Source: Maratus speciosus (Eukaryota > Arthropoda > Arachnida > Araneae > Salticidae). From it: a DNA stretch of 64,000 bases. The position numbers were made by a program, and so were the translations under genes. Below the pieces are notes generated by a model that saw only the letters and a program-made list of their open reading frames with translations, was not told the origin of the DNA and made no database searches. The DNA lies in NCBI GenBank assembly GCA_963932465.1, contig OZ010788.1:667080484-667144483 (forward strand). The letters are read 5' to 3'. Below, one piece after another: positions 53,569-63,870 of the stretch (the stretch's first letter is position 1; the number at the start of each line of letters is the position of its first letter).

Positions 53569-56538
53569 CAGGGTGTTCCGTTAAAGGGGTCCAATATTAA
53601 TAGGGGTAATAGAGGAGATCACATGGAGCATAAATCAGTATATAAAGCCTGGTCGGATCTCAATAGTTTTCAAGTTACAGCAAATAGAATGAAAATTCGG
53701 AAAATTGTAAAAGAACCCTCATTGCTAAACTATCGATAATGCTACATAAAAACGAAGCACATATTTAGAAAGAGCAGAAAAAAACCTACAAAATGACATC
53801 AATTGTATTAAAATAGCAATATTTATTGACGAGTTACAAGCCCTGAAACAGTGAAAAAAGTACGAAATCCAATATACATCAAAATAGTTAATCGTTAATT
53901 CCAAAAAGACAACTCTAGCTACAACAAGGAAAATGTAGTAAAATTTGGTCCATTCCGAAAACTTTCGAAAAAGCTTACAATGAACCATATCGGTTTAATT
54001 GTGTGAGAGAAATTAATCAGTTCCTTAGTTACAACTCCGCTTTCTTTGACACTAGCAAAGGTTAAACTCCGCCCATCACGATTGGAAACACCGCCTTTTT
54101 AATTACTCTCAACTATACATTTTCGATCATGCTTCTTCTGAGATGCAACATTTTTAATTATTCAAGAGTTGAATGAACCAAAATAACTTTACAATAATAG
54201 TCTACATTTTAAAGTGGTCTTTTATTGATATAAAGCTTAAGTTAAATTCTTTAAAATTAAACTGGTGATGAAAATTCGGAAATAATTAAAAATATTGCGA
54301 TTTGTAACTATGCAAGAAGTTTCAGTACATGTTTTACATGGACAATTATTGTATGTATATGTGCATCATAATTTATGATAGGAAATAATAATAACAAATA
54401 GCATAATAATTTTATTAATTATAAATTTAAAAAAGACACTAAATTTTAAATTAATTCATACAAACTTTGTAATTTACAATTTGAGTATACCACAGTCTGT
54501 GACTTACAAAATACTGTGCCAAAAAGTGTTGAAAATAAAAGAAAAATGACAAAGAATTACATTCCACGTACTTTATGACATATGTGAAGCATAGTCTTCT
54601 GGCCTGCGCTGCACAGTTCAATGTCGGAAGGCAGACGAACGGACATTATTATAATAGGTGTTCGAAGTTGCGCCCATTAAAAGAATCGCACAGCCGACAG
54701 CGACGTCGTAAAGATTGGCGAACACGCCGAAAAACTCCGACGGAGTTGGGAATGTCTCCTGCAGCGACAACGATTCGCGCTAGTAAATCCTCCGGTGTAT
54801 CCACAGGCGTTTCATACACCAGCGATTTAAGGTGTCCCCAAACAAAAAAGTCTAACGGATTGAGGTGTGGAGAGCGTGCAGGCCAAGCAACAGGTCCACT
54901 GCGTCCAATCCATTTCCCAGGATATGTTGAATTGAGGTGATTGCGAACACCTATGAAAAAATGCGCCGGTGCGCCATCGTGCATAAACCACATATTGTGG
55001 CGCAATGTTGCTGGCACATTTTGCAGTAACTGCGGTAAGATATCCCGTAGGAAAACCAAGTACGTACTGCCATTGAGTACATCTGGGAGTAAATATGGTC
55101 CTATGAGATAATCGCCGAGGACACCTGCCCATATGTTCACACTGAACTTTTGTTGTGCGTTCGACGGGAAAACAGTGTGCGGATTTGTATATGACCATGT
55201 GTGCATATTGTGCGTGTTTACCACGCCCTCTCTCGTAAATGTTGCTTCATCAGTAAATAAAATATTTTCCAGAAATTGTGGATTATTTTCTGTTACATTA
55301 AGCAACCAGCGTACGAATTCTGTCCGCTGAGCACAATCTGTTACTGATAACAGTTGTACCCGCTGCACATGAAAGGGGTGCATGTTTTCTGCACGCAGAA
55401 CACGCCACACACTTTGGTGAGAAACACCGACTTCAGACGCAGCAGCTCGTGTACTCGTGGAGGGGTTATCTTTAAAAATATTCAGTACATCTTCTTCCAT
55501 TGCAGGTGTTCGTACATGTCGAGGTTTCCCTGCATCAATGCTTGCTGTATTAAACGATCCAGTCTCCCGTAATCGTCTATCGATTTTTATGAAGAGTTTC
55601 GAACTTGGGCAACGTCTCCTTGGAAATTGCTCACGGTACATGCGCTGTGCTAGACATGCATTTCCATGAGCTTGCCCGTACATCAGATGCATGTCCGCAT
55701 ATTCTTCGTTAGAGTATTCCGGCATAATTATTATACATCAACTTACTACAATCCCACTTACAACAGCCTCCCTTTAACATAACGCCCACTGATGACTGCT
55801 GTTTTATTACACTTTTCTTCCTATACGCATAGAAAATTTGCATAAAAAGTACTTCTTCTTCATCATCCTGAAAGTTTATGGAGGAAACGCAGCTGTCACG
55901 GAGTTTGCTTTAAGACAAGGCGAGAGCTGCACAATACTTCACTTGACCAGACTGAATAATGAAAGGGTATTGATAGAGGTTGATCAGAAATGTATAATTG
56001 AAAGATATTAAAACGGGGTGTTTACAATCGTCATGGGCGGAGTTTCGCCCTTTCCGAGCGTGCAACAGTACAGAGTTGTAACTAAGGAACTGCTTGATTT
56101 CTTCCATACAATTAAACTGATATGGTTTATTGTCAGCTTCTTCGAAAGCTTTCGGAATGGACCAAATTTTAACATTTTCCTTGATGTAGGTAGAGTTGCA
56201 TTTTTGGAATTAACGATTAACTATTTTGCTAAATATTTGATTTTGTATTTTTTCACTGTTTCAGAGCTTGTAACTCGCCATTAATTCTCAATATTCTAAA
56301 ACAACTTATGTCATTTCGTAGGATTTTTTCTGCTCTTTCTAAATATGTGCTTCGTTTTTATGTAGCATTATCGATAGTTTAGCAATGAGGGTTTTTTTAC
56401 AAATTTCCTATTTTTCATTCTATTTGCTGTAACTTGAAAATTATTGAGATCCGGCCAGGCATTATATACTGATTTATGCTCCGTGTGATCTCCTCTATTA
56501 CCCCTATTAATATTGGACCCCTTTAACGGAACACCCTG
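53569..56538 (-). mobile_element. 2970-bp mariner-superfamily transposon, DD41D type
   Basis: It is bounded by TA in TA-rich flanks. The ends CAGGGTGTTCCGTTAAAGGG and the complement are perfect over the first 20 bases. The inverted arms are unusually long, about 560 bases each (53569-54128, 55981-56538), with scattered differences. Between them lies one intact transposase gene on the minus strand. Confidence 0.85.
54649..55725 (-). CDS. Mariner-superfamily DD41D transposase, intact
   Basis: A 358-residue protein predicted to bind the ends of its element and catalyse cut-and-paste transposition at TA sites in the nucleus. Residues 1-60 form a basic helical region (NEEYADMHLMYGQAHGNACL) like the DUF4817-type domain found in many arthropod transposases. 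A second helix-turn-helix lies at about 90-112 (STRAAASEVGVSHQSVWRVL). Catalytic aspartates are D159 (ILFTDEATF), D250 (FMHDGAPAH) and D292 (SPHLNPLDFF), with 41 residues between the last two. DD41D is known from the rosa group of the IS630-Tc1-mariner superfamily. The length is normal for the superfamily and no stop or shift is present. ATG at 55725 is chosen because it begins the conserved N-terminal helix. It is the only long intact gene in the window; whether it is expressed cannot be read from sequence. Confidence 0.93.
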   Translation of the reverse strand: MPEYSNEEYADMHLMYGQAHGNACLAQRMYREQFPRRRCPSSKLFIKIDRRLRETGSFNTASIDAGKPRHVRTPAMEEDVLNIFKDNPSTSTRAAASEVGVSHQSVWRVLRAENMHPFHVQRVQLLSVTDCAQRTEFVRWLLNVTENNPQFLENILFTDEATFTREGVVNTHNMHTWSYTNPHTVFPSNAQQKFSVNIWAGVLGDYLIGPYLLPDVLNGSTYLVFLRDILPQLLQNVPATLRHNMWFMHDGAPAHFFIGVRNHLNSTYPGKWIGRSGPVAWPARSPHLNPLDFFVWGHLKSLVYETPVDTPEDLLARIVVAAGDIPNSVGVFRRVRQSLRRRCRLCDSFNGRNFEHLL

Positions 56539-56556
56539 TATATATATACACATATA

Positions 56557-56905
56557 CAGGGATGTAGTGGGGGTATACGGGGGTATACGCCATATACCCT
56601 CTGGATTTACCGTATACCCTCTGTTTCTCAAGGAAACTATAGTATATATGCACTAGGGTATACCCTCTGCCTTGAGCGTATACCAGTGGTGGAAAATTGG
56701 CGCAGAGGTGGAGCCTATTGACACCACTAAATTATAGTAGTATTTTGCCTCTTATCTAATGATCAAATTTTTGAGTTTTTATTAAACTGAATAATACCAT
56801 AAAAATTTAGTGGTGTCAATAGGCTCCACCTCTGCGCCAATTTTCCACCACTGGTATACCCTCTGCTTAGAACGTATACCCTCTGTTTTTTGTACGACTA
56901 CATCA

Positions 56906-56908
<3 letters not shown>
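56557..56908. mobile_element. 352-bp hAT-like element with GTATACCCTCTG repeats
   Basis: The ends CAGGGATGTAGTGG and the complement CAGTGATGTAGTCG are inverted. The word GTATACCCTCTG (and variants) is repeated about five times inside. A MITE is nested near the centre. TA tracts on both sides hide the target duplication. Confidence 0.55.
56684..56853. mobile_element. 170-bp MITE with 6-bp target duplication GTATAC
   Basis: Arms of about 65 bases start CAGTGGTGGAAAATTGGCGC. GTATAC is duplicated at 56678-56683 and 56854-56859. The surrounding GTATACCCTCTG repeat shows the site before insertion. The inner pair is GACACCACTAAAT and AAATTTAGTGGTGTC. Confidence 0.85.
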
Positions 56909-56955
<47 letters not shown>

Positions 56956-57149
56956 TTGTGGTGTAAAATACCATTTTTATCATAAAAAAAAGAAAGAAAA
57001 AGAAAAAAAAATCAGCGTGTGCGTGCGAGCGCAGTAACTTTTATTTGACAACAAAATATAAAAATTAAATTTGACATATTATATATATTTACATTAAAGT
57101 ACAAATTTGCATCAGGGAGATATTTTATGTTTGATAAAATTTTTTTCGT

Positions 57150-57470
57150 ATTTGAAAGAAACATTTTCACTACGTTCTCAAGTAAATATTACGCCCCGAT
57201 TAAGTTCTGTCTATTTGTCTGTCCATCAATGCACTAACTTGCGTAAAAATGTTTGCTTATGGAATTATATATATAAAACAAAAGTCGCTATGAAAAGTGA
57301 ATATACTTGAACATATTCAATTTTCATTATAACGTGAGCAAAATCTACAATGCTATAAAAAATTAAAGAGATAAAAGCAAAAAAAAAAAAAAAAAAAAAT
57401 TAAATCAATGGATATCTACGCTAAAAGTTCAAATATTAAAAAACTGAAAAATTAAACAAAAGAAAACTTT
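57150..57470 (+). repeat. Repeat partner of 53030-53510
   Basis: The first half (57150-57275) is inverted relative to the 53-kb copy, while the second half (57325-57450) is in the same direction. An A run lies near 57380. Confidence 0.6.
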
Positions 57471-58070
57471 TAAAATTACATCAGACAGTAAGAGTTAACG
57501 CAAACATGTTTTTTACTATAAAAAAAGACCATAATTACATTGACATTATCAAAAAAAGAAATTTATTTTTCCTTGTTTTTTTTTCTGGTGCTGCTTTATA
57601 ATTTTTTATCCATTTTACAAAAAGATATGTGTCTGATAACGATGAAAACGAAAAAGAATTTAAAAATATCTTTCATGACGAAATGTAAAAACGATTAAAA
57701 AAACGTGTACTTTATTTTTTTTTTACAGTGTATAAAACAAATTTAGCTGGAGGCTATTTTGGAACATAAAAAAACCCCATCGCTGTTAACTTTAATCGCA
57801 AAATAAAATGTCTTTTATAAGAAATTTTTATGAATGCAAATGAAAGTAATACATTTCTCTCAATGTATAAATTTCTCTTTTAGATAAAATACATATTTTA
57901 AATAGCCAAAAATCCCACTGATATAATATTTGATTGTACTGAAAAATATTTTACGATAACGTTACAGTTTGCTGCACACCTTTGTGCATTTTTTTTTGTT
58001 GTTGTTTTTTTATTGCAATGCCAATAAACATATTTTGAACCAAAACTTTTACTTAATAAATAGAATCACA
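57471..58070. other. Gene-free stretch
   Basis: Very AT-rich, with nothing recognised. Confidence 0.4.
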
Positions 58071-58075
58071 TGAAG

Positions 58076-58276
58076 TTAAAACAGCGCTAAACAGTGTAAG
58101 CAGCTTGAGGGGATACCCAGGTGACCAACTTTACTACCAGTCGAAAAGTACGAGAAGAAACCAGTCGAAAAGTACGAGTTTATTGCCTCTACGCGGCGAT
58201 TAGGCGGCCACCCGCCCCGATACCAGGTATTAAACATGTTCAGCTGGGGCATCCCGACAGGTAGGGGTCTGGTCAT
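58076..58276 (-). other. GC-rich island with a 66-codon open frame
   Basis: This 200-bp block is far more GC-rich than its surroundings. The minus frame contains NMFNTWYRGGWPPNRRVEAI and a duplicated SYFSTG from the repeat ACCAGTCGAAAAGTACGAG (58135, 58161). No protein or RNA family is recognised. It may be a fragment of a mobile or duplicated gene. Confidence 0.3.
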
Positions 58277-58357
58277 CGGTTAGAAAGAAAGAAAGATTGT
58301 AAATTGTGGTGTCAATTAATTATTTCAAAATTTTAGGAAAAGAACTTGCCCTTTTAA

Positions 58358-58567
58358 CCCTTTCAGGGACAAAGCAATTTCATTCCTAAAATGTTGAAAT
58401 AAATGAATGACTTCGGAATTTACAAACAAATTTATTTATAAATAAGAAGAGCTACATTTCACATATATAATAAACCTAAAGTTTTTCATTAAAATTGTGG
58501 TTCCATTGTAGCGTTTCGGAATTAAAATTATGTGGTTTCATAATACATACCACCGCACCTCAAACGG
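58358..58567 (+). mobile_element. 210-bp TTAA MITE, CCCTTTCAGGGAC family
   Basis: TTAA at 58354-58357 and 58568-58571. The left end is CCCTTTCAGGGACAAAGCAA and the right end is the complement CCGTTTGAGGTGC. The interior matches 41128 and 62377. Confidence 0.75.
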
Positions 58568-58837
58568 TTAACACTAAATATACTAAAAACCGATCATTTG
58601 GCCGGTACCAAAAGAAAATATTTCGAGAAGCAATAATTAAAACATAAATCACGCAAAAGTAAATTTGATAAACTGATTAAACAGTTTTAAATAAGAATTC
58701 TGATGTGAAATATTTTTATAAAAAACTTGAGCAAAATTCCTGGTACATGTAGTGTTAAAGAATATCTATTGTTTAAAACACCCTAACAAATTTAAGGAAA
58801 CTGTAAAGATTTTATGAATATAAACCAATTCTATTAT

Positions 58838-59430
58838 TTAAAACTCTTTCACAATTTCAAGAAAACGATAAAAGTTCTAAGAATTTAAAACAATTTCTTC
58901 TTTTTCAAAGCCGTCAGTATCACAAAATTCTAAATTTTTACACATATCTCAAAGATTTGTTTCTTTTTTTTTAAATATTTCACTGCGCAAACAATAAAAC
59001 TACATTAAACAATGAAAATTTCCTTTTAACAAAATTTCATCATGAAACATAAAAGCTTTAAAAAACATCGGCTGAATTTTATATTCTGCAGTAAAGAAAT
59101 AATTCGCGAATTTATATCACGGCTCGGAGCTGAAAAAAAAAAGAACATTTTGCTCCTATTTCAGAAAAAAGGTGACGCACAAATAAAATATCGAAAATTT
59201 TATTTTCGCACCTGGCAATTCTCAACGGATTATTTTATTACCCGCCTTCAGTTTTTACACGCGCTGCGGGTTTACGGCACAATATATATATTTCTGCTAT
59301 CACAGAAAGCTCCTTTTAAGGTAAAAAAGCACTGCACAAGAAAATAGTCAAGAGAAAAATAAAAAGTGTGACGGAAATATCGATTGCGAAAAGTTTATTT
59401 TTCGTAGAATATTTTTTTTTTATTGTCTCC
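58838..59430 (+). repeat. Diverged direct duplication, copy 1
   Basis: It aligns with 63252-63870 through ATGAAACATAAAAGCTTTAA, TATTCTGCAGTAAAGAAATA, TTTCGCACCTGGCAATTCTC and GACGGAAATATCGATTGCGA. The 101-codon plus frame (59042-59347) is interrupted early in the other copy, so it is not treated as a gene. Confidence 0.75.
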
Positions 59431-60032
59431 AAAATTTATAGGTTTAAAAAAAAAAAAAATGGAAGTTCGATTTAACCCTTTATGTACTGAATTAGGAATT
59501 CATGAAAATTTTATCTTCTAAAGCATTTTTCGTGAATTGTTTAAACTACATTAGAAGATTTACATAATCATTTAATAAATTTGAGAAGGATTGAAGGATT
59601 TAGAAGGATTCATTAAATTTGAATTGATAGGGATTTTTGCACTATTTATAACACCACTCCAATCTTTTATTTTAAATATTTTTCTTAATATTTTGTAGAA
59701 TTAGGAAATGTACAAATATAATGTTCTTACAGTAGAAATATTTCCGAATTGACCCCCCCCTCCCCTTCCCAACGCCAACAAAGCTGAAAAGACGTAAAGG
59801 CAAAATAAATCATCCTTTTAAAAATATTTTTATTTTGTGTAACCCGTAATGCTTTTGGAACAAGATAAAGTAATGCACCTATAAATCATTCTAAACTGTA
59901 TTACTACTAATCGATGTATTAAATGAATTTTATAACAAGTTATTTTAATGGTTCTTATAAGTACCGTCAGCAGATAAAGGATTAAACTGCATACCATTTT
60001 GTTTCTAATGTATGCATTTCAAGGCGACTATT
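59431..60032. other. Gene-free stretch
   Basis: A short C run at 59753. CATTTTGTTTCTAATGTATG near 59996 matches 63930, so the duplication probably extended here before an insertion. Confidence 0.4.
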
Positions 60033-60178
60033 TTTTAACCCTATATCGCATTACTTTTTCAAAGCAGAAATCGCTCATATACACTTTAACAACATGTGCA
60101 AGATACAAAATTAATATATTTTTAAATAGTGGTGCGAATAGAATAGAATATAAAAATAGTCATTAGTGGTAGCCCTGG
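60033..60178. mobile_element. MITE of the GGCGACTATTTT family, degenerate
   Basis: GGCGACTATTTTTTAACCC faces ATAAAAATAGTCATTAGTGG. The words ATCGCATTACTTT and AAATAGTGGTGCGAAT form the inner pair. Confidence 0.5.
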
Positions 60179-60492
60179 CATTTGTGTATTTTTTTATATT
60201 CAGACTCTTTGAGTATTAGCCAATAATTGTTACCTATATGTTTAAGACTTAATACCCATGCGTAGTATGTAAATTGGTATTTGAAAAACTTGCATATTTA
60301 TTTATGTTGTGTATAAAAACATAAATTTCAAATTGTTGTTTTATTAACTTTGATTTCGTTACGATGGAAAAAGTTAGGCCAGAAATAAATTAAAATTTTT
60401 GCCAGATGGCGTTTTAAAGTTATTTTGAGTACGTGGTAGGTTAAAAACGTGTTTAAATAACAAGTTGGACATCTTTAAATAAATCCATCTTA

Positions 60493-61087
60493 GGGGCCTT
60501 CCACAAATGATGTCACGCTTGGAGGGGGGAGGGGGGGGGTTCGTGAAATTGTGAGAGTTTGTGACAAGGGGGTGGGAGGGGGTAAGAAGAAATGTGACAT
60601 CACACATTTTGGTTAAAATAAAAGCATTTAAAATCAGCAGATTAAATTTTGAAGTTATTTTGAAATTAAAGTATTTTGTGTTTATAAAATAGACTTAAAG
60701 CCAAATATATTAAATTCCATTTCAAATTTCAAAATACGACTGTTTTCAACTGCCCTTTCGTATTAATATTTTATTACTATTGTATATTAATTATGGTTTT
60801 GTTATAAACCTTAATCTTATTTCATACAAAATAAGTACATGAATCATTTTTATTGTTATGCTCACAAATGTCGTTAAAACACATAATTAAAGTTTAAAAA
60901 TAAAGTTTGAAATATGATCTATAACGTAGTGCTTTGTTTCTGAACTGCAAGTATATGTTTATGTAACATAGCGTGACATGTGACAATGGGGGAAGGGGGT
61001 ATCGTGAAGTGTGACACTTTGTGACAAAGGGGGGGGAGGGGGGTCAAAATGTTGAAAAAATGTGTGACATCATTTATGGACCGCCCC
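60493..61087. mobile_element. 595-bp PIF/Harbinger-like non-autonomous element
   Basis: The trinucleotide TTA lies on both sides (60490-60492, 61088-61090). The termini GGGGCCTTCCACAAATGATG and the complement GGGGCGGTCCATAAATGATG are inverted, and a G-rich subterminal block next to TTTGTGACA follows in both. A TTA duplication with GGGG ends fits PIF/Harbinger. No coding frame is credible. Confidence 0.65.
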
Positions 61088-61277
61088 TTATGTAAACCCA
61101 AATAAATAGATCTTTAAATAAATAAGATAGTTCATACGTTTCCACTTAAGGCTCAAATCCAAAGAGACAACTTTATGACATAAGTTTTAATTCATTTTTG
61201 TTCGGAAATGTATGAAATTAGCAGGTGTTGTTGTTCAGAAACTATGTAATCGATTTTTTTTTTTTTTTTTTTTGTAG

Positions 61278-61461
61278 ACGCAGTGGATCTTTCAAAAAAT
61301 ATTCACAAATTCGACGTTTTGAATCGAAGTTCCCGAAGAAAGCAGAAAAACCAGACAGTGAAGGGAGAAAAACATCTTTGTTACGTCATCAAATTCGCTT
61401 GATAGGATATTTATTGATCAAAAAATGGAAAACCCAGCTCGATCCCAAAACGCTTCCATAG
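61278..61461 (+). other. Possible terminal exon, unknown protein
   Basis: A long T tract ending TTTGTAG (61252-61277) would make a strong splice acceptor. It is followed by a 60-codon open frame to TAG 61459-61461 with SGSFKKYSQIRRFESKFPKK and IGYLLIKKWKTQLDPK. Lys/Arg-rich chance frames are common here and no upstream exon was found. Low confidence. Confidence 0.2.
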
Positions 61462-61570
61462 TCAGGCCTTCCAATTTTATATCTTTCCGTTAAAAAATGA
61501 ACTTGTAAATGTGCCAAAACGTTCTGCGCTTGTTGAGCAGAGCAGTTGAGAATTAAATTAAGAAAGAATA

Positions 61571-61613
<43 letters not shown>

Positions 61614-61651
61614 CTCCGACCAATTTAAGAATAAGATAAATATTTTATGAA

Positions 61652-63060
61652 TTTATAATAGTCAGCGAGCCAGCAACAGATTTTGATGACCAAGTTCCTC
61701 TCGGCCGATAATTTGTAAAATGCTTCAGAAAGATGTATCATGAAGCTATGTGAACTTCAGCTGCGGTTCCGTGGGTGGGTTGAGCAGCGGTAGCCTCCCA
61801 AACACGTAAAAAAAAAAAAAAAAAAAAATTAGTAATTTCCTCCTGATTGAAAATTTGTCAAATTATAGCTAACCCAATATCTTGAAGAAAAAAAAAGTCT
61901 AAAGTGGTGGGTAATGCGTCAGCTGGTCACATGAACATGAAAAAAATATACAAGTTGCAAAGGAAAGTCCCTTTAACCTGAAAATACTTGCGAACGGAGA
62001 GAGCTACAGCTATGGAAGTGAGGTAACGGTATAGTAAAGCGACTACGCCCAACCTAATGGAAGCAAAAACAGCGCCCCTAGCGGCGAAATTTGGAAGATA
62101 GCTATTAAAAATCGTAAACAAAAAGAGATAGAGATAAATTTTCAATTAGAAAGTTTTAGAGCATCAATTAATTAGTACGAAACGACATTTGGTTCACACA
62201 GATAAGATAAATCGTCTCCTGTATACCCAAAAATGTCCGAAATCGATGAGCGAGATTCTACTTTGCCTATTCACATTCCGTAAATGTAGCAGTGCACAAT
62301 TTCAGATTGTGACGTTGTACTGTGCTGCAATGTCTGTAAAAATTTAATTTCCAATGAATTTAAAATTTTAGATTAACCCTTTCAGGGACAGAAGAATTCT
62401 GTTTGTAAACTGATGAAATAATTTACTGACACCAGAATATTCAAACGAATTTCTTACAAAATAAAACCCTGTTAATTTTAACTTTCATTACAAAAGCAAA
62501 TTTTTTTTAAATATTCTTGCTGCCATTTGTCAGTTTTGGAATTAAAATGGAGGATTTCCGTCTACGTCATAATCTGAAATTGTTCACGGCTACATTTACG
62601 GAATGTGAATATGCAAAGTAGAATCGTCGCTCATCGATTTCGGACATTTTTGGGTATACAGGCGACGATTTATCTTATCCGTGTGAACCAAATGCCGTTT
62701 CGTACTAATTAATTGATGCTCTAAAACTTTCTAATTAGAAATTTTGCTTTATTTCTTTTCGTTTACGATTTTCAGTAGCTATCTTCCAAATTTCGCCACT
62801 AGGGGGCGCTGCCGTCGTTTGCATTAAATCGGGCGTAGTCACTTTACAATACCGTTACCTCACTTTTATAGCTGTAGCTCTCTCCGTTCGCAAGTATTTT
62901 TAGGTTAAAGGGACTTTCCTTTGCAACCTGTATATTTTTTTCATGTTCATGTGACCAGCTGACGCATTACCCACCACTTTATAATCAGCTGACTTTTTTT
63001 TTTCTTCAAGATATTGGGTTAGCTATAATTTGACAAATTTTCAACCGGGAGTAAATGACT

Positions 63061-63093
<33 letters not shown>

Positions 63094-63249
63094 TTACGTG
63101 TTTGGGAGGCTACCGCTGCTCAACCCACCCACGGGAGCGCAGCTGAAGTTCACATAGCTTCATGACACAACCCTCTGAAGCATTTTACAAATTATCGGCC
63201 GAGAGGAAATAACTGACGAAATTTGCACCTGGCTCGGGGACTATAAGTA
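61652..63249. repeat. Inverted repeat, arms about 650 bp
   Basis: Arms 61652-62317 and about 62570-63249 pair almost throughout: CTCTCGGCCGATAATTTGTA, GGTGGGTTGAGCAGCGGTAG, AATGTCCGAAATCGATGAGC and their complements. A-tract (61809) and T-tract (63063) lie opposite each other. The loop holds a TTAA MITE. No target duplication or coding frame was found. Confidence 0.85.
62377..62565 (+). mobile_element. TTAA MITE in the inverted-repeat loop
   Basis: TTAA (62373-62376) precedes CCCTTTCAGGGACAGAAG. The interior matches 41128-41339. The right end and second TTAA are missing; the sequence runs into the right arm. Confidence 0.65.
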
Positions 63250-63251
63250 AT

Positions 63252-63870
63252 TTTATTGTTTAAAACAATACCAAATTTTAAAAAGCGATAAAGATTTTTG
63301 ACAATTCTTGCTTTTGGAAAAATAATCAGTATTACAAAATTCAAAAAATTTCACATATATCGAAACTTTTTTTTTTTTTTTTTACGTTTTAGTACGAGAA
63401 GGACAAAACTGCTTTAAAGAATGAAAATTTTCTTTTAGCGAAATTTAATCATGAAACATAAAAGTTTTAAAAAACATTAGATAAATTTTATATTCTGCAG
63501 TAAAGAAATAATATTTCCTACCGGAATTTATATCACGGAATTGCGATTAAAAAAATAAAGACTGAGGTAGGCTCCCCGTGCCTTAAGAAAAGTGACATAC
63601 AAATAAAATATCGAAAAATTACATTTTCGCACCTGGCAATTCTCAGCGGATTATTTTATTACGCGCCTTTAGTTTTTACACGCGTTGCAAGTTTACGGCA
63701 CGAACAATAATTTTTCTGCAACCTCCCACCCTGTCTGTGCTTTTAAAGTAAAAAAAGCGAGCAAAGAAAAAGAAATCGTCCAGCAAAAATACAAAAAATG
63801 TGACAGAAATATCGATTGAGAAAAGCTCCTTTTTATTTTTATTATTTTTTCTTTTTTACTTGAAAGATTA
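63252..63870 (+). repeat. Diverged direct duplication, copy 2
   Basis: Partner of 58838-59430, starting directly after the inverted repeat. In the frame that is open in copy 1 it has TAG at codon 10. The 76-codon minus frame here is not conserved. Confidence 0.75.

Noticed and set aside
59042..59347. 101-codon open frame on the plus strand
   Set aside because: The duplicated copy at 63.45 kb has a stop at codon 10 and later shifts, so there is no sign of coding constraint.
60374..60607. Proline-rich minus frame
   Set aside because: It is the antisense reading of the G-rich subterminal block of the PIF/Harbinger-like element.
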